Below, in pieces: positions 1-7,003 of a stretch of DNA of 18,034 bases (the first letter of the stretch is position 1; the number at the start of each line of letters is the position of its first letter). Origin of the DNA: an uncultured Rhodocyclaceae bacterium. Its GTDB lineage: Bacteria > Pseudomonadota > Gammaproteobacteria > Burkholderiales > Rhodocyclaceae. The position numbers were made by a program, and so were the translations under genes. The notes beneath the pieces are model-generated. The model was not told the origin of the DNA, did no database searches, and was given only the letters and a program-made list of their open reading frames with translations. The stretch is taken from assembly GCA_903950295.1 (NCBI GenBank), contig CAJBAP010000488.1, forward strand, positions 1 to 18,034. The letters run 5' to 3'.

Positions 1-1371
1 ATGGATATTTCGCTCGACGAGGTGCGGCGCCAGGGGGTCATGGCTGTCGTCATGGTCAGTCTGGCCGTCTTCATCGCGGCGATCATCGCGCTGCTGCTCC
101 TGCGGCGCATGATGAACCCGCTTTCTGAAACCGCACAATCGGTTCATGAAGTCACCTCGCAGGCCGTGGAAGGCAATTTTTCCGGGCGCATCAGTCAGCG
201 CAGCAAGGATGAGGTCGGGGATATCGCCGGTAATATCAACCACCTGATGGACTTTCTCGAACGCGAGATCACCACCATCCGTTCGCGCGTCGGCCAACTC
301 ATGGGACATCGTGCCAGCGACGGCCGGAACCAGTTGTCGCTGACCACGGAAATGGTCGACAACCTCGTCGAGGCTTCGCAGTTCAAGCAGGCCATCGAGG
401 AAGACCAGACCAAGCAGGACATCTATCAGCGGCTGGGGGACATGCTGCGCCAGAAGTACTACATCAAGCGTTTCTCGATCTACGAGGTCATCGCGGCAAA
501 CAAGATGCTGCCGATCAGTGTCGATGGCGAAATGGGTGCCGACTGCCGCCATTGCGATGCCCAGGTGACCATCGATCCCAATGCCTGCCGTGCCAAGCGT
601 ACCGGTCACGAAGTCAATGCGCTCGATTACCCGGGCCTGTGCACCATGTTCCGCGGGGACGCCGCGGGCGATACCCATGTCTGCCTGCCGATCATCCAGT
701 CGGGATCTGCCGGCTGTATCGTCCAGATCGTCATTCCCGCCGAGGAAGTCCCTACCGTCCGTTTGGCGCTGCCGTTCATCACTGTTTATCTGCGCGAGGC
801 CGGCCCCGTTCTCGAAGCAAAGCGCCTGATGGAGCACTTGCGCGAGAGCGCGCTGCGTGATGCCATGACTGGCCTCTACAATCGTCGATTCCTCGAGGAA
901 TATGTCGGCACGCTCGTCGCCGGCAGTCAGCGGCGCAAGAGCCCATTCGCGGTGCTGATGCTAGACCTCGATTTCTTCAAGCAGGTTAACGATACCCACG
1001 GTCACGAGGCTGGCGACAAGGTGATCAAAACCCTCTCTGACATCCTGCAGCGCAACGTGCGCACCTCTGACATGGCGGTGCGCTACGGCGGCGAGGAATT
1101 CCTGCTGGTCTTGATGGATACGGCTGCCGAGGCCGCACTCAAGGTCGCGGAAAAAATTCGCAGCGAAGTGGAGGCTACCAAGATTCCCTTGCCGGGCGGA
1201 ATGCTGCAAAAAACCATCTCGATCGGTGTTGCCGAATATCCCCAGGATTCAGACACCTTCTGGCAGGTCGTCAAGTTCGCTGACGTGGCCCTGTATCAGG
1301 CCAAATCCAGTGGTCGCAACCGCGTGGTGCGCTTTGCACCAGAAATGTGGGATGCCGACGCTCATTACTGA
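1..1371 (+). CDS. Membrane diguanylate cyclase, HAMP + Cys-rich GAF-like + GGDEF (5' partial)
   Basis: Makes cyclic di-GMP from two GTP at the inner membrane. The C-terminal GGDEF domain starts at DAMTGLYNRR (residues 287-296 from the window edge). It carries an intact GGEEF active site (363-367) and a canonical product-inhibition site RxxD (RTSD, 354-357) five residues before it, so it should be active and feedback-inhibited. In front are a transmembrane helix (about 13-34), a HAMP linker (about 35-88) and a GAF-like region (about 120-280) with cysteines at 182, 185, 196, 214, 228 and 239. The reading frame is open at base 1 and the first residues look like the end of a periplasmic sensor domain. 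The true start is therefore probably outside the window and the Met at 1 is likely internal. The gene ends just before the regulatory region of the ammonium transporter. Cyclase assignment is firm; the sensed signal is unknown. Confidence 0.9.
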   Translation: MDISLDEVRRQGVMAVVMVSLAVFIAAIIALLLLRRMMNPLSETAQSVHEVTSQAVEGNFSGRISQRSKDEVGDIAGNINHLMDFLEREITTIRSRVGQLMGHRASDGRNQLSLTTEMVDNLVEASQFKQAIEEDQTKQDIYQRLGDMLRQKYYIKRFSIYEVIAANKMLPISVDGEMGADCRHCDAQVTIDPNACRAKRTGHEVNALDYPGLCTMFRGDAAGDTHVCLPIIQSGSAGCIVQIVIPAEEVPTVRLALPFITVYLREAGPVLEAKRLMEHLRESALRDAMTGLYNRRFLEEYVGTLVAGSQRRKSPFAVLMLDLDFFKQVNDTHGHEAGDKVIKTLSDILQRNVRTSDMAVRYGGEEFLLVLMDTAAEAALKVAEKIRSEVEATKIPLPGGMLQKTISIGVAEYPQDSDTFWQVVKFADVALYQAKSSGRNRVVRFAPEMWDADAHY

Positions 1372-1377
1372 GGGTTG

Positions 1378-1414
1378 GCACATTTGTGGTGCGTATTCCG
1401 CACGAAAATAGTGC
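1378..1414 (+). promoter_or_regulatory. Tandem NtrC-like enhancer sites upstream of amt
   Basis: Two dyads match the NtrC (NRI) binding pattern GCAC-N6-GGTGC. Site 1 at 1378-1392 is an exact match (GCAC, ATTTGT, GGTGC). Site 2 at 1400-1414 is GCAC-N6-AGTGC, one mismatch. Their centres are 22 bp apart, about two helical turns, as expected for cooperative dimers on one DNA face. They lie about 96 and 118 bp upstream of the start point predicted from the sigma-54 promoter, a usual enhancer distance. NtrC binding is inferred from the match; no binding data are available here. Confidence 0.7.
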
Positions 1415-1476
1415 GAAGCATGGCCTATCCCCGCCGAGATCGGTTGTATCTATATGATTACAAATAAATAACTTTT

Positions 1477-1492
1477 AGGAACGCTTGTTGCT
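1477..1492 (+). promoter_or_regulatory. Sigma-54 (RpoN) -24/-12 promoter for amt
   Basis: The sequence AGGAACGCTTGTTGCT fits TGGCACGNNNNTTGCW at all but two specified positions. GG (1478-1479) and GC (1490-1491) have exactly the 10-base spacing required. Predicted transcription start is about 1503. That rules out the in-frame ATG at 1496 as the amt start and supports the ATG at 1529. With the two upstream NtrC-like sites this is a complete nitrogen-limitation promoter. Confidence 0.75.
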
Positions 1493-1528
1493 AATGTGCT
1501 CCCTATTTGTGATTTCTGGGGCACCAAC

Positions 1529-2734
1529 ATGGAGAACTTCAAGACATCGGCCGACGTGCTGTTCATCCTGCTCGGCGCGATCATGATTCTGGCGATGCAT
1601 GCCGGCTTTGCGTTTCTCGAACTCGGTACGGTACGCAGGAAAAACCAGGTCAATGCACTGGTCAAGATTCTCTGCGATTTCTCCATGTCGACGCTGGCCT
1701 ACTTCTTTGTCGGCTACGGCATCGCCTACGGTGTCAATTTTTTCGCTGGTGCCGAGACACTTCTGGCGAAAAGCGGGTACGACCTCGTCAAATTCTTTTT
1801 CCTGCTGACGTTTGCTGCGGCGATCCCGGCTATCGTCTCGGGCGGCATCGCCGAACGCGCCAGGTTCAACCCTCAATTGGCAGCAACCTTTTTATTGGTC
1901 GGTTTCATCTATCCCTTCTTTGAGGGCATCGCCTGGAACCAGGCCTTCGGTATCCAGGGCTGGCTGAAGGCCACGTTTGGCGAGGAATTTCACGATTTCG
2001 CCGGTTCGGTGGTGGTACATGCGATGGGCGGCTGGATCGGACTAGTCGCAGTGCTGTTGCTGGGTGCGCGGCGTGGGCGTTATCACAAGGATGGCGGCAT
2101 CGCCGGCGGCCATCCGCCCTCCAGCATTCCCTTTCTCGCCCTGGGTTCCTGGATTCTCATCGTCGGCTGGTTCGGTTTCAACGTTATGAGCGCGCAGACG
2201 CTTGAAAAGGTCTCCGGCCTGGTCGCGATGAACTCATTGATGGCCATGGTCGGCGGCACGCTCGTCGCCCTGGTCATGGGCAAAAACGACCCCGGTTTCG
2301 TGCATAACGGCCCGCTGGCAGGGCTGGTAGCCATCTGTGCGGGATCGGACCTTATGCACCCGCTCGGCGCGTTGCTTACCGGGGGTATTGCCGGTGGTCT
2401 CTTCGTGGTGATGTTTACCGTTACCCAGAACCGCTGGCGCATCGACGACGTGCTTGGCGTCTGGCCGCTGCATGGTTTGTGCGGTGCCTGGGGCGGCATT
2501 GCCGCCGGCATCTTTGGCGCGCAGGCCTTGGGTGGCATGGGGGGTGTCGCCTTCATGAGCCAACTCGCGGGTACGCTGTTGGGCATCACCGTCGCGCTTG
2601 CCGGTGGTTTCGCCGTGTATGGCTCGCTCAAGAAGTTCGTGGGCATTCGCCTCAACGCCGAAGATGAATACAACGGCGCAGACCTCAGCATCCACCAGAT
2701 TTCCGCCAGCCCGGAGCGCGAGACGCTCTGGTAG
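1529..2734 (+). CDS. amt: Ammonium transporter, Amt family
   Basis: Inner-membrane channel that takes up ammonium/ammonia for assimilation. The 401-residue protein is highly hydrophobic with about eleven membrane segments. It has the Amt family signature starting DFAG (156-159) and the twin pore histidines at H164 (in VVVHAMGG) and H315 (in WPLHGLCGAWGG). The conserved SGGIAER block lies at 104-110. Its length is normal for the family. The start at 1529 is chosen because it lies about 26 bases after the predicted sigma-54 start point, has a weak GGGG ribosome site at 1518-1521, and gives the short hydrophilic N-terminus usual for this subgroup; the earlier in-frame ATG (1496) lies before the start point. 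No glnK (PII) gene is adjacent, unlike many amtB operons. Regulation is predicted to be by NtrC/RpoN. Function is firm; exact substrate form and kinetics are not visible. Confidence 0.95.
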   Translation: MENFKTSADVLFILLGAIMILAMHAGFAFLELGTVRRKNQVNALVKILCDFSMSTLAYFFVGYGIAYGVNFFAGAETLLAKSGYDLVKFFFLLTFAAAIPAIVSGGIAERARFNPQLAATFLLVGFIYPFFEGIAWNQAFGIQGWLKATFGEEFHDFAGSVVVHAMGGWIGLVAVLLLGARRGRYHKDGGIAGGHPPSSIPFLALGSWILIVGWFGFNVMSAQTLEKVSGLVAMNSLMAMVGGTLVALVMGKNDPGFVHNGPLAGLVAICAGSDLMHPLGALLTGGIAGGLFVVMFTVTQNRWRIDDVLGVWPLHGLCGAWGGIAAGIFGAQALGGMGGVAFMSQLAGTLLGITVALAGGFAVYGSLKKFVGIRLNAEDEYNGADLSIHQISASPERETLW

Positions 2735-2740
2735 CCAGTA

Positions 2741-2779
2741 TCCCGCCAGTGCCGAAAAGTCGGCGCCAGCGGGACGGCA
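2741..2779 (+). repeat. Dispersed repeat copy A, in an inverted pair forming a hairpin
   Basis: Bases 2754-2779 match the 26-bp dispersed repeat of this window at 23 of 26 positions. An inverted, degenerate half-copy precedes it. Together 2741-2754 and 2761-2774 form a 14-bp-arm hairpin (two mismatches, one G-T pair) around the loop AAAAGT. It fills the 57-bp gap between the convergent genes amt and dsbC, so it may act as a bidirectional transcript end, although neither side has a clear T-run. Confidence 0.75.
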
Positions 2780-2791
2780 TTACTTCCTTGC

Positions 2792-3526
2792 TTACTGCTT
2801 TAGATTGGCGGCGCTGCCCTTGTCGAGCGCCTTTTCCAGCGTTGCCATCGGCATGTAGCCCGGGACGCGGCTGCCGTCGGCAAAGAACATCGTCGGTGTG
2901 CCGCGGATGTTGAGTTTGCGGCCGAAGGCAACAACCTTTTCGGTCGGGTGATCGCAAGTGCCATTCGCCGGCGACTGGTTGTTGATCATGAAGTCATTCC
3001 ACGCCTTGGAGCGATCAGGTGCGCACCAGATGTTCTTTGCTTTGTCAGATGAGTCGGGTGAGAGAATCGGGTAAAGGAAGGTGTAGATCGTGACGTCATT
3101 GACGCCCTGCAACTCCTTCGCCAGCTTCTTGCAGTAGCTGCAGTTGGGATCTTCGAAGGTCGCCAGCACGCGCTTGCCATTGCCTTTGACCTGTTTGACG
3201 GCCATGTCGAGCGGGAGGTCGGAAAACTTGATTTGCGAGAGTTTTTGCTTGCGCTCATCGGTAAGGTTTTTGCGCGTCTTGGCGTCGATGACGTCACCGA
3301 GGATGACGTGAGTCACCTTTTCATCGGTGTAGACCAGTTCGCCGTCAAGTTGTACTTCGTAGAGGCCGAGCACGCCCAATTTGCGTACGCTCTCGACTTT
3401 CGGAGCATTGCCGCCGAGCCAGGCTTCAATCCCCTTTTTGACATCGGCCTCGCTGGCGCATGCGATCTGTGAAGCGAACAACGCGGCCAGGCCGGCGCCA
3501 AGGATAAATCGGGCATTGAATTTCAT
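2792..3526 (-). CDS. dsbC: Periplasmic thiol:disulfide isomerase DsbC
   Basis: Rearranges wrong disulfide bonds in exported proteins. The 244-residue protein has a signal peptide (about 1-24, cleavage near ACA-SE) and the DsbC N-terminal dimerisation domain (about 25-85). A linker helix leads to a thioredoxin-like domain with the active site CSYC at 129-132 (CGYC in E. coli). The cis-proline loop GTP is at 209-211. A second cysteine pair, C168 and C191, probably forms the structural disulfide known in DsbC. The ribosome site GGAG sits just before the ATG. It follows the UbiH-family gene on the same strand after 52 bp, so the two are probably co-transcribed. Reduction by DsbD elsewhere in the genome would be expected. 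Confidence 0.93.
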   Translation of the reverse strand: MKFNARFILGAGLAALFASQIACASEADVKKGIEAWLGGNAPKVESVRKLGVLGLYEVQLDGELVYTDEKVTHVILGDVIDAKTRKNLTDERKQKLSQIKFSDLPLDMAVKQVKGNGKRVLATFEDPNCSYCKKLAKELQGVNDVTIYTFLYPILSPDSSDKAKNIWCAPDRSKAWNDFMINNQSPANGTCDHPTEKVVAFGRKLNIRGTPTMFFADGSRVPGYMPMATLEKALDKGSAANLKQ

Positions 3527-3578
3527 GAAGACTCCAAAAGTGGGGTGAAGTGAAGATACAGAGAGAGGGCGGATTGAC

Positions 3579-4733
3579 TCAACCCATGGCGTAGCGTACC
3601 AAAGTGTCCTTTATGACCGGCAGCCGCGCGACAAGGTTCAGTCCGAGGTTGCGCATGGCCGCCACTGGTGCTAGCGGAGACCCGAACAGTCGCTGCAGGC
3701 CGTGCGTGGCAGTCTGCAAGGCTACCACCTCTTCGCGTCGGGCCCGTTCATGACGACGCAGGCATTGCACGTCCCCGTGGTCGACATGCGCCGGACACGC
3801 AGCAAGCGTGGCGGCGAGGCTTTTGGCATCCTGAAAGCCCAGATTGATGCCGTGGCCGGACAACGGATGAATGGTATGGGCAGCATCGCCAATCAGCGCC
3901 AGTCGGTGCGCCACCGTGTGCGGTGCGCGCATCAGGCGCAATGGAAAAGCGGCCGGCGGCGTCACGAGATTCAGTTTGCCCAGTGCATATTCTCCCGCCG
4001 CCGCAACACGTTCGCAGAACTCTTCTGTGCCCAGTGCCAGTAGTTCCTCGGCATGTGCCGCCGGCGTCGACCAGACAATCGAAATCTGGTTACCGGGTAA
4101 CGGCAGGTAGGCCAGTATGCCGTCAGTGCGGAACCATTGGTGCGCTACTTCTCGATGTGGGCGTGCCGTGGCGAAATTTGCCACCAGCCCTGCCTGCCCG
4201 TAATGCATGAAGTCAACCTCGATTCCGGCTGCGGTTCGTGTCCAGGAATCCGCGCCATCGGCTGCGATGATCAATTTGGCAGTCAGGGTGCGCCGGTCGG
4301 CCAGTTCGAGTACGGCCTCATGGTCGCCGATATCGAGTCGGACTGGCTCGGCCGGGCAAAGTAGTTCGAGGTTGCCCTGGCGCTTGGCGGACTCCCACAA
4401 TTCACCCTGCAGGTGCGAGGACTCGACGATCCACGCCAGTTGGCCGACGCCGCTGTCATAGGCAGAAAAGCCCAACTCACCGCCGCCATCGCCGCGCACG
4501 GCCATCTTGCTCACCGGTACCAGGCGGGCCGCATCGAGGTGTTGCCAAATGCCGATATTGTCGAGAAAACGCGCGTTGGCCGGGCTGATGGCATAAATGC
4601 GCGCATCCCAGCCCTCCGGGCGTTGCGGCATTCGCCCCTCCACCACTGCTACGGCAAACCGGCTGCGGCGTAGAGCCACTGCAAGCGCCAATCCGGCCAA
4701 ACCACCACCAACAATAATTATGTCGTAGTCCAT
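3579..4733 (-). CDS. UbiH/UbiF/COQ6-family FAD-dependent hydroxylase
   Basis: Probably hydroxylates the aromatic ring of a ubiquinone precursor using FAD, NAD(P)H and O2. The 384-residue length fits the family. An N-terminal dinucleotide-binding motif (GGGLAG, 9-14) binds the FAD ADP part. The middle DG motif (ADGAD, 158-162) and the C-terminal GD motif with the family signature (GDAAHTIHP, 282-290, then GHGINLG) complete the flavin site. Which ring carbon it modifies (UbiH, UbiF, UbiI, UbiL or UbiM type) cannot be decided from the sequence alone. It lies upstream of dsbC on the same strand and diverges from the tRNA-Met gene. No clear ribosome site precedes the ATG at 4733, and a possible promoter would start transcription at about that ATG. 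Family is firm, specificity open. Confidence 0.88.
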   Translation of the reverse strand: MDYDIIIVGGGLAGLALAVALRRSRFAVAVVEGRMPQRPEGWDARIYAISPANARFLDNIGIWQHLDAARLVPVSKMAVRGDGGGELGFSAYDSGVGQLAWIVESSHLQGELWESAKRQGNLELLCPAEPVRLDIGDHEAVLELADRRTLTAKLIIAADGADSWTRTAAGIEVDFMHYGQAGLVANFATARPHREVAHQWFRTDGILAYLPLPGNQISIVWSTPAAHAEELLALGTEEFCERVAAAGEYALGKLNLVTPPAAFPLRLMRAPHTVAHRLALIGDAAHTIHPLSGHGINLGFQDAKSLAATLAACPAHVDHGDVQCLRRHERARREEVVALQTATHGLQRLFGSPLAPVAAMRNLGLNLVARLPVIKDTLVRYAMG

Positions 4734-4739
4734 GTGCGC

Positions 4740-4768
4740 ATTGTCGCGTTCGCCGTCGATCTTGACAA
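4740..4768 (-). promoter_or_regulatory. Possible sigma-70 promoter of the UbiH-family gene
   Basis: On the minus strand TTGTCA (4768-4763) and GACAAT (4745-4740) are 17 bp apart, with five and four of six consensus matches. The start point would fall at about 4733, the A of the ATG, implying a leaderless transcript. The -35 box overlaps the -35 box of the divergent tRNA promoter. Confidence 0.35.
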
Positions 4769-4791
4769 GCTTGGTGCTACACCGGGATAAT
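4762..4791 (+). promoter_or_regulatory. Sigma-70 promoter of tRNA-Met
   Basis: A perfect -35 box TTGACA (4762-4767) and a -10 box GATAAT (4786-4791, five of six matches) are separated by 18 bp. The predicted start near 4798 lies about 9 bases before the mature tRNA 5' end. Confidence 0.75.
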
Positions 4792-4806
4792 CACGCCCCT
4801 CCATGT

Positions 4807-4883
4807 GGTGATGTAGCTCAGTCGGTTAGAGCATCGGATTCATAATCCGGGGGTCGGTGGTTCAAGTCCACCCATCACCACCA
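4807..4883 (+). tRNA. tRNA-Met (CAT anticodon), elongator type
   Basis: A complete 77-base cloverleaf with encoded CCA. The acceptor stem is GGTGATG (4807-4813) paired with CATCACC (4873-4879), then discriminator A and CCA (4881-4883). The anticodon loop TTCATAA (4839-4845) has CAT at 4841-4843, and the T-arm carries GGTTCAAGTCC. The body resembles elongator tRNA-Met more than initiator tRNA: the acceptor stem opens with a G-C pair, not the initiator mismatch. A CAT anticodon could also belong to lysidine-modified tRNA-Ile; overall similarity favours Met. Confidence 0.93.
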
Positions 4884-4901
4884 GCAATATCATGGAGTTA
4901 C

Positions 4902-4930
4902 GGTCTGGTTCGTGCAGGCCTTTTGTGTTT
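4902..4930 (+). terminator. Probable Rho-independent terminator after tRNA-Met
   Basis: A six-pair stem GGTCTG (4902-4907) / CAGGCC (4915-4920), with one G-T pair and a 7-base loop, is followed directly by the T-rich run TTTTGTGTTTT. It stands 19 bases after the tRNA 3' end. Readthrough into the next small genes is possible. Confidence 0.5.
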
Positions 4931-4957
4931 TCCTGTGTTCCGTTAGAGGTATTCGAT

Positions 4958-5209
4958 ATGCACAATGCCCCCATCCTCCAGTACCTGAAGAAGCATGGCC
5001 AGCATCTCGATGCAGAGATTGCTGTCGCAACGGGGATTCCGCTCCAGAAGGTGCGACTTTCCCTGTCTGATCTTTCGGCGCGCGGCGAAATCTCCCAGTG
5101 CAGCGTGACCCGGTTCAGCGACGGCAAGCCCTTCGTGGGAATTCTTTGCCGGGTTGCAGGGTCCATTCCTCCTTCGACCCCGGGCCGGAAACCGGGCGCA
5201 AAATCCTGA
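4958..5209 (+). CDS. Small protein with winged-helix-like fold, function unknown
   Basis: An 83-residue protein that I do not recognise as a named gene. Residues about 5-62 read like a small winged helix. A first helix (ILQYLKKHG) is followed by a helix-turn-helix-like segment (DAEIAVATGIPLQKVRLSLSDL, split here as about 18-39), then a turn and two predicted strands ending near GILCRV. Similar layouts occur in small bacterial DNA-binding proteins, but sequence-specific binding is only a guess. The tail (68-83) is rich in proline, glycine and lysine and probably disordered. The start at 4958 is chosen for the AGAGG ribosome site at 4945-4949; an upstream in-frame ATG (4892) would run through the probable tRNA terminator and has no good ribosome site. 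It lies 23 bp before the next small gene and may share its transcript. Confidence 0.7.
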   Translation: MHNAPILQYLKKHGQHLDAEIAVATGIPLQKVRLSLSDLSARGEISQCSVTRFSDGKPFVGILCRVAGSIPPSTPGRKPGAKS

Positions 5210-5232
5210 GCTGCGCTTAAACGAGAGTTGCC

Positions 5233-5460
5233 ATGACTACACCAACTACCGCCTACTGCTACCACTGCGGCAAGCATCATCCCATCGAGGAAATGCGCCA
5301 GCTTGCCACCAAGACCGGCAAGCGCTGGCGCTGTATCAAGAGCATTGAGGCCACGAAGCAGGGACGCACGGAACGCGACGCTTTTGGCAAGCGGGTTACC
5401 GCCAACAACAAATCAGAATCGCAAAGCAAGGCACGGATCACGCTGAACGTAGCGCAGTAA
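5233..5460 (+). CDS. Small basic protein with CxxC motif, function unknown
   Basis: A 75-residue protein that I do not recognise. It starts with CYHCGKHH (residues 9-16) and has a third cysteine at 34 (WRCIKSI). Cys9, Cys12, Cys34 and His15 or His16 could bind one zinc ion, giving a short zinc-finger-like head. The rest is hydrophilic and rich in lysine, arginine and glutamine, suggesting contact with nucleic acid or a disordered tail. A GAGAG ribosome site precedes the ATG by a few bases. The gene follows the winged-helix-like gene by 23 bp and is closed by a strong terminator, so the two form a small transcription unit. Coding is supported by the tight placement between a ribosome site and the terminator; the function remains open. 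Confidence 0.65.
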   Translation: MTTPTTAYCYHCGKHHPIEEMRQLATKTGKRWRCIKSIEATKQGRTERDAFGKRVTANNKSESQSKARITLNVAQ

Positions 5461-5474
5461 TCTGATACGGAACC

Positions 5475-5514
5475 AAAAAAAGGGGGGCGGCACAACGTGC
5501 CACCCCCCTTTTTT
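5475..5514. terminator. Strong bidirectional Rho-independent terminator
   Basis: An A-run (5475-5481), the stem GGGGGG-C-GGCAC (5482-5493), a 3-base loop, GTGCC-A-CCCCCC (5497-5508) and a T-run (5509-5514). Eleven G-C-rich pairs with a single C/A mismatch, and U-tracts in both directions, suit the convergent ends of the 75-residue gene (+) and cytochrome c4 (-). Confidence 0.93.
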
Positions 5515-5539
5515 GCATGGACTACGGACCTGCTGTCGC

Positions 5540-6196
5540 TCAGTGCAGCCCGGAGATGTAGTCGGCGACCGCGCGGATTTCGGCATCGGTCATCTTGATG
5601 GCAATCATCTGCATCATCTTGTTGGGGTCGTTGGCGCGTTCGCTGACGCGGAATGCCTTCAGCTGAGCCTCGATGTATTCAGGGAACTGTCCCCCAATGC
5701 GCGGGAATTGCGCGGGCAGGCCGGCACCGGCGGGGCCGTGGCAGCCTGCACAAGCCGGTAACCCCTTGCTGGCGTCGCCGCCGCGATAGAGTTTCTTGCC
5801 CAGCTCAAGCGTGTCGCGGCTTTTCATTTCGCTACCAACCTGTTTCTGCGCGGCGAAGTAAGCGGCGAAGTCCTTCATCTGCTCTTCGGTGTAGGGGGCG
5901 ATCATGCCATTCATGATGGCATTCGTGCGCTCCGGCTTGCCTTCCGGGCCACCCTTGAAGTTCCTCATCTGCTTGAAGAGGTAGGCGGCGTGTTGGCCGG
6001 CAAGTTTTGGATTGGCTGCAGCCGCGCTGTTACCATCCGGTCCGTGGCAGGCGCCGCAAACGGCGGATGCCAACGGCTGGCCCTTGGCTGCATCACCCTG
6101 GTAAACGGCGGATGTGGCCGGCTCGTTGGCCTGAGCAGACGACGCCAGAGTAAAAACGGCGACGGAAAACATCGACATGAGCGAAAAGCGGATCAT
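5540..6196 (-). CDS. Diheme cytochrome c4
   Basis: Periplasmic electron carrier, usually between the bc1 complex and terminal oxidases. The 218-residue protein has a signal peptide (about 1-23, ending AQA-NE) and two tandem cytochrome c domains. Each has one haem-attachment site: CGACH (47-51) and CAGCH (149-153). Methionines in AIMNGM (93-98) and the MMQMIAIKM stretch (194-202) are candidates for the sixth haem ligands. Length and the two-domain layout match the cytochrome c4 family. A GAGGAG ribosome site precedes the ATG at 6196. It diverges from engB, a gene order common in beta- and gammaproteobacteria, and ends at the strong terminator at 5475-5514. Confidence 0.92.
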   Translation of the reverse strand: MIRFSLMSMFSVAVFTLASSAQANEPATSAVYQGDAAKGQPLASAVCGACHGPDGNSAAAANPKLAGQHAAYLFKQMRNFKGGPEGKPERTNAIMNGMIAPYTEEQMKDFAAYFAAQKQVGSEMKSRDTLELGKKLYRGGDASKGLPACAGCHGPAGAGLPAQFPRIGGQFPEYIEAQLKAFRVSERANDPNKMMQMIAIKMTDAEIRAVADYISGLH

Positions 6197-6237
6197 CGTG
6201 AGGCTCCTCGGAGAACAGCTCGAATAACAAACGCGCT

Positions 6238-6265
6238 ATTGTATACCAGCTTGTATTTTTGTTGA
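6238..6265 (-). promoter_or_regulatory. Possible promoter of cytochrome c4
   Basis: On the minus strand TCAACA (6265-6260) and TACAAT (6243-6238) are 16 bp apart, with four and five of six consensus matches. The predicted start near 6231 gives a leader of about 35 bases. The match is moderate. Confidence 0.35.
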
Positions 6266-6287
6266 GTCCCTTGAGTGTTTGTCGCCT

Positions 6288-7003
6288 ATGCCCCCCTCCC
6301 TGTTTCGCCACGCCGTTTTCGATATTTCCGTCGCCGATCCCAAGGCGCTGCCCCAAGCCGGGGGCGCCGAAATCGCATTTGCCGGACGCTCCAACGCCGG
6401 CAAATCGTCGGCCATCAATACATTGGCGGTGCATACGCGGCTGGCCTATGTCTCCAAGACGCCGGGGCGGACCCAACTCATCAACCTCTTTCGCCTCAAA
6501 AACGGTGCAGCGCTGGTTGATCTTCCGGGCTATGGCTATGCCGATGTGCCCGATGCGGTGCGCCAGCAGTGGCGTGGCCTGCTTGAACATTACCTGACAC
6601 GGCGAGCGGCGCTGGTGGGGTTGGTGCTGATCATGGATGCTCGCCGTCCCCTGACCGAACTTGATCGACAAATGATCGGCTGGTTTTCCTCGACGGGAAA
6701 ACCGATTCACTGCCTGCTTACCAAAGCCGACAAACTGACACGCCAGGAACAGGCCAAGACCCTGGCTGCCACCCGCCGTACCGCCAGCGCCGACTTTCCT
6801 GGTACGCCGTTCACGCTGCAACTGTTTTCAAGCCTGAAAAAAACCGGTATTGAAGAGGCGGAGCAGGCGATTGGCGCATGGCTCGACCAAAAAGAGAAAG
6901 GGCTTCCGGCCAAAGGGGATAAAGCCGGAAGCCCAAATACCTCGATAGATACCGAGGCACCCGCTCAGGGAGGTGAAGCGGGGGACGATTCGTCACCGTC
7001 CAG

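Noticed and set aside
1375..1392. A second sigma-54-like promoter (TGGCAC followed by TGC)
   Set aside because: GG and GC are 12 bases apart, not 10. The same bases are better explained as the first NtrC-like dyad.
1496..1528. Upstream start for the ammonium transporter
   Set aside because: The ATG lies before the predicted sigma-54 start point, and the extra eleven residues do not match the family N-terminus.
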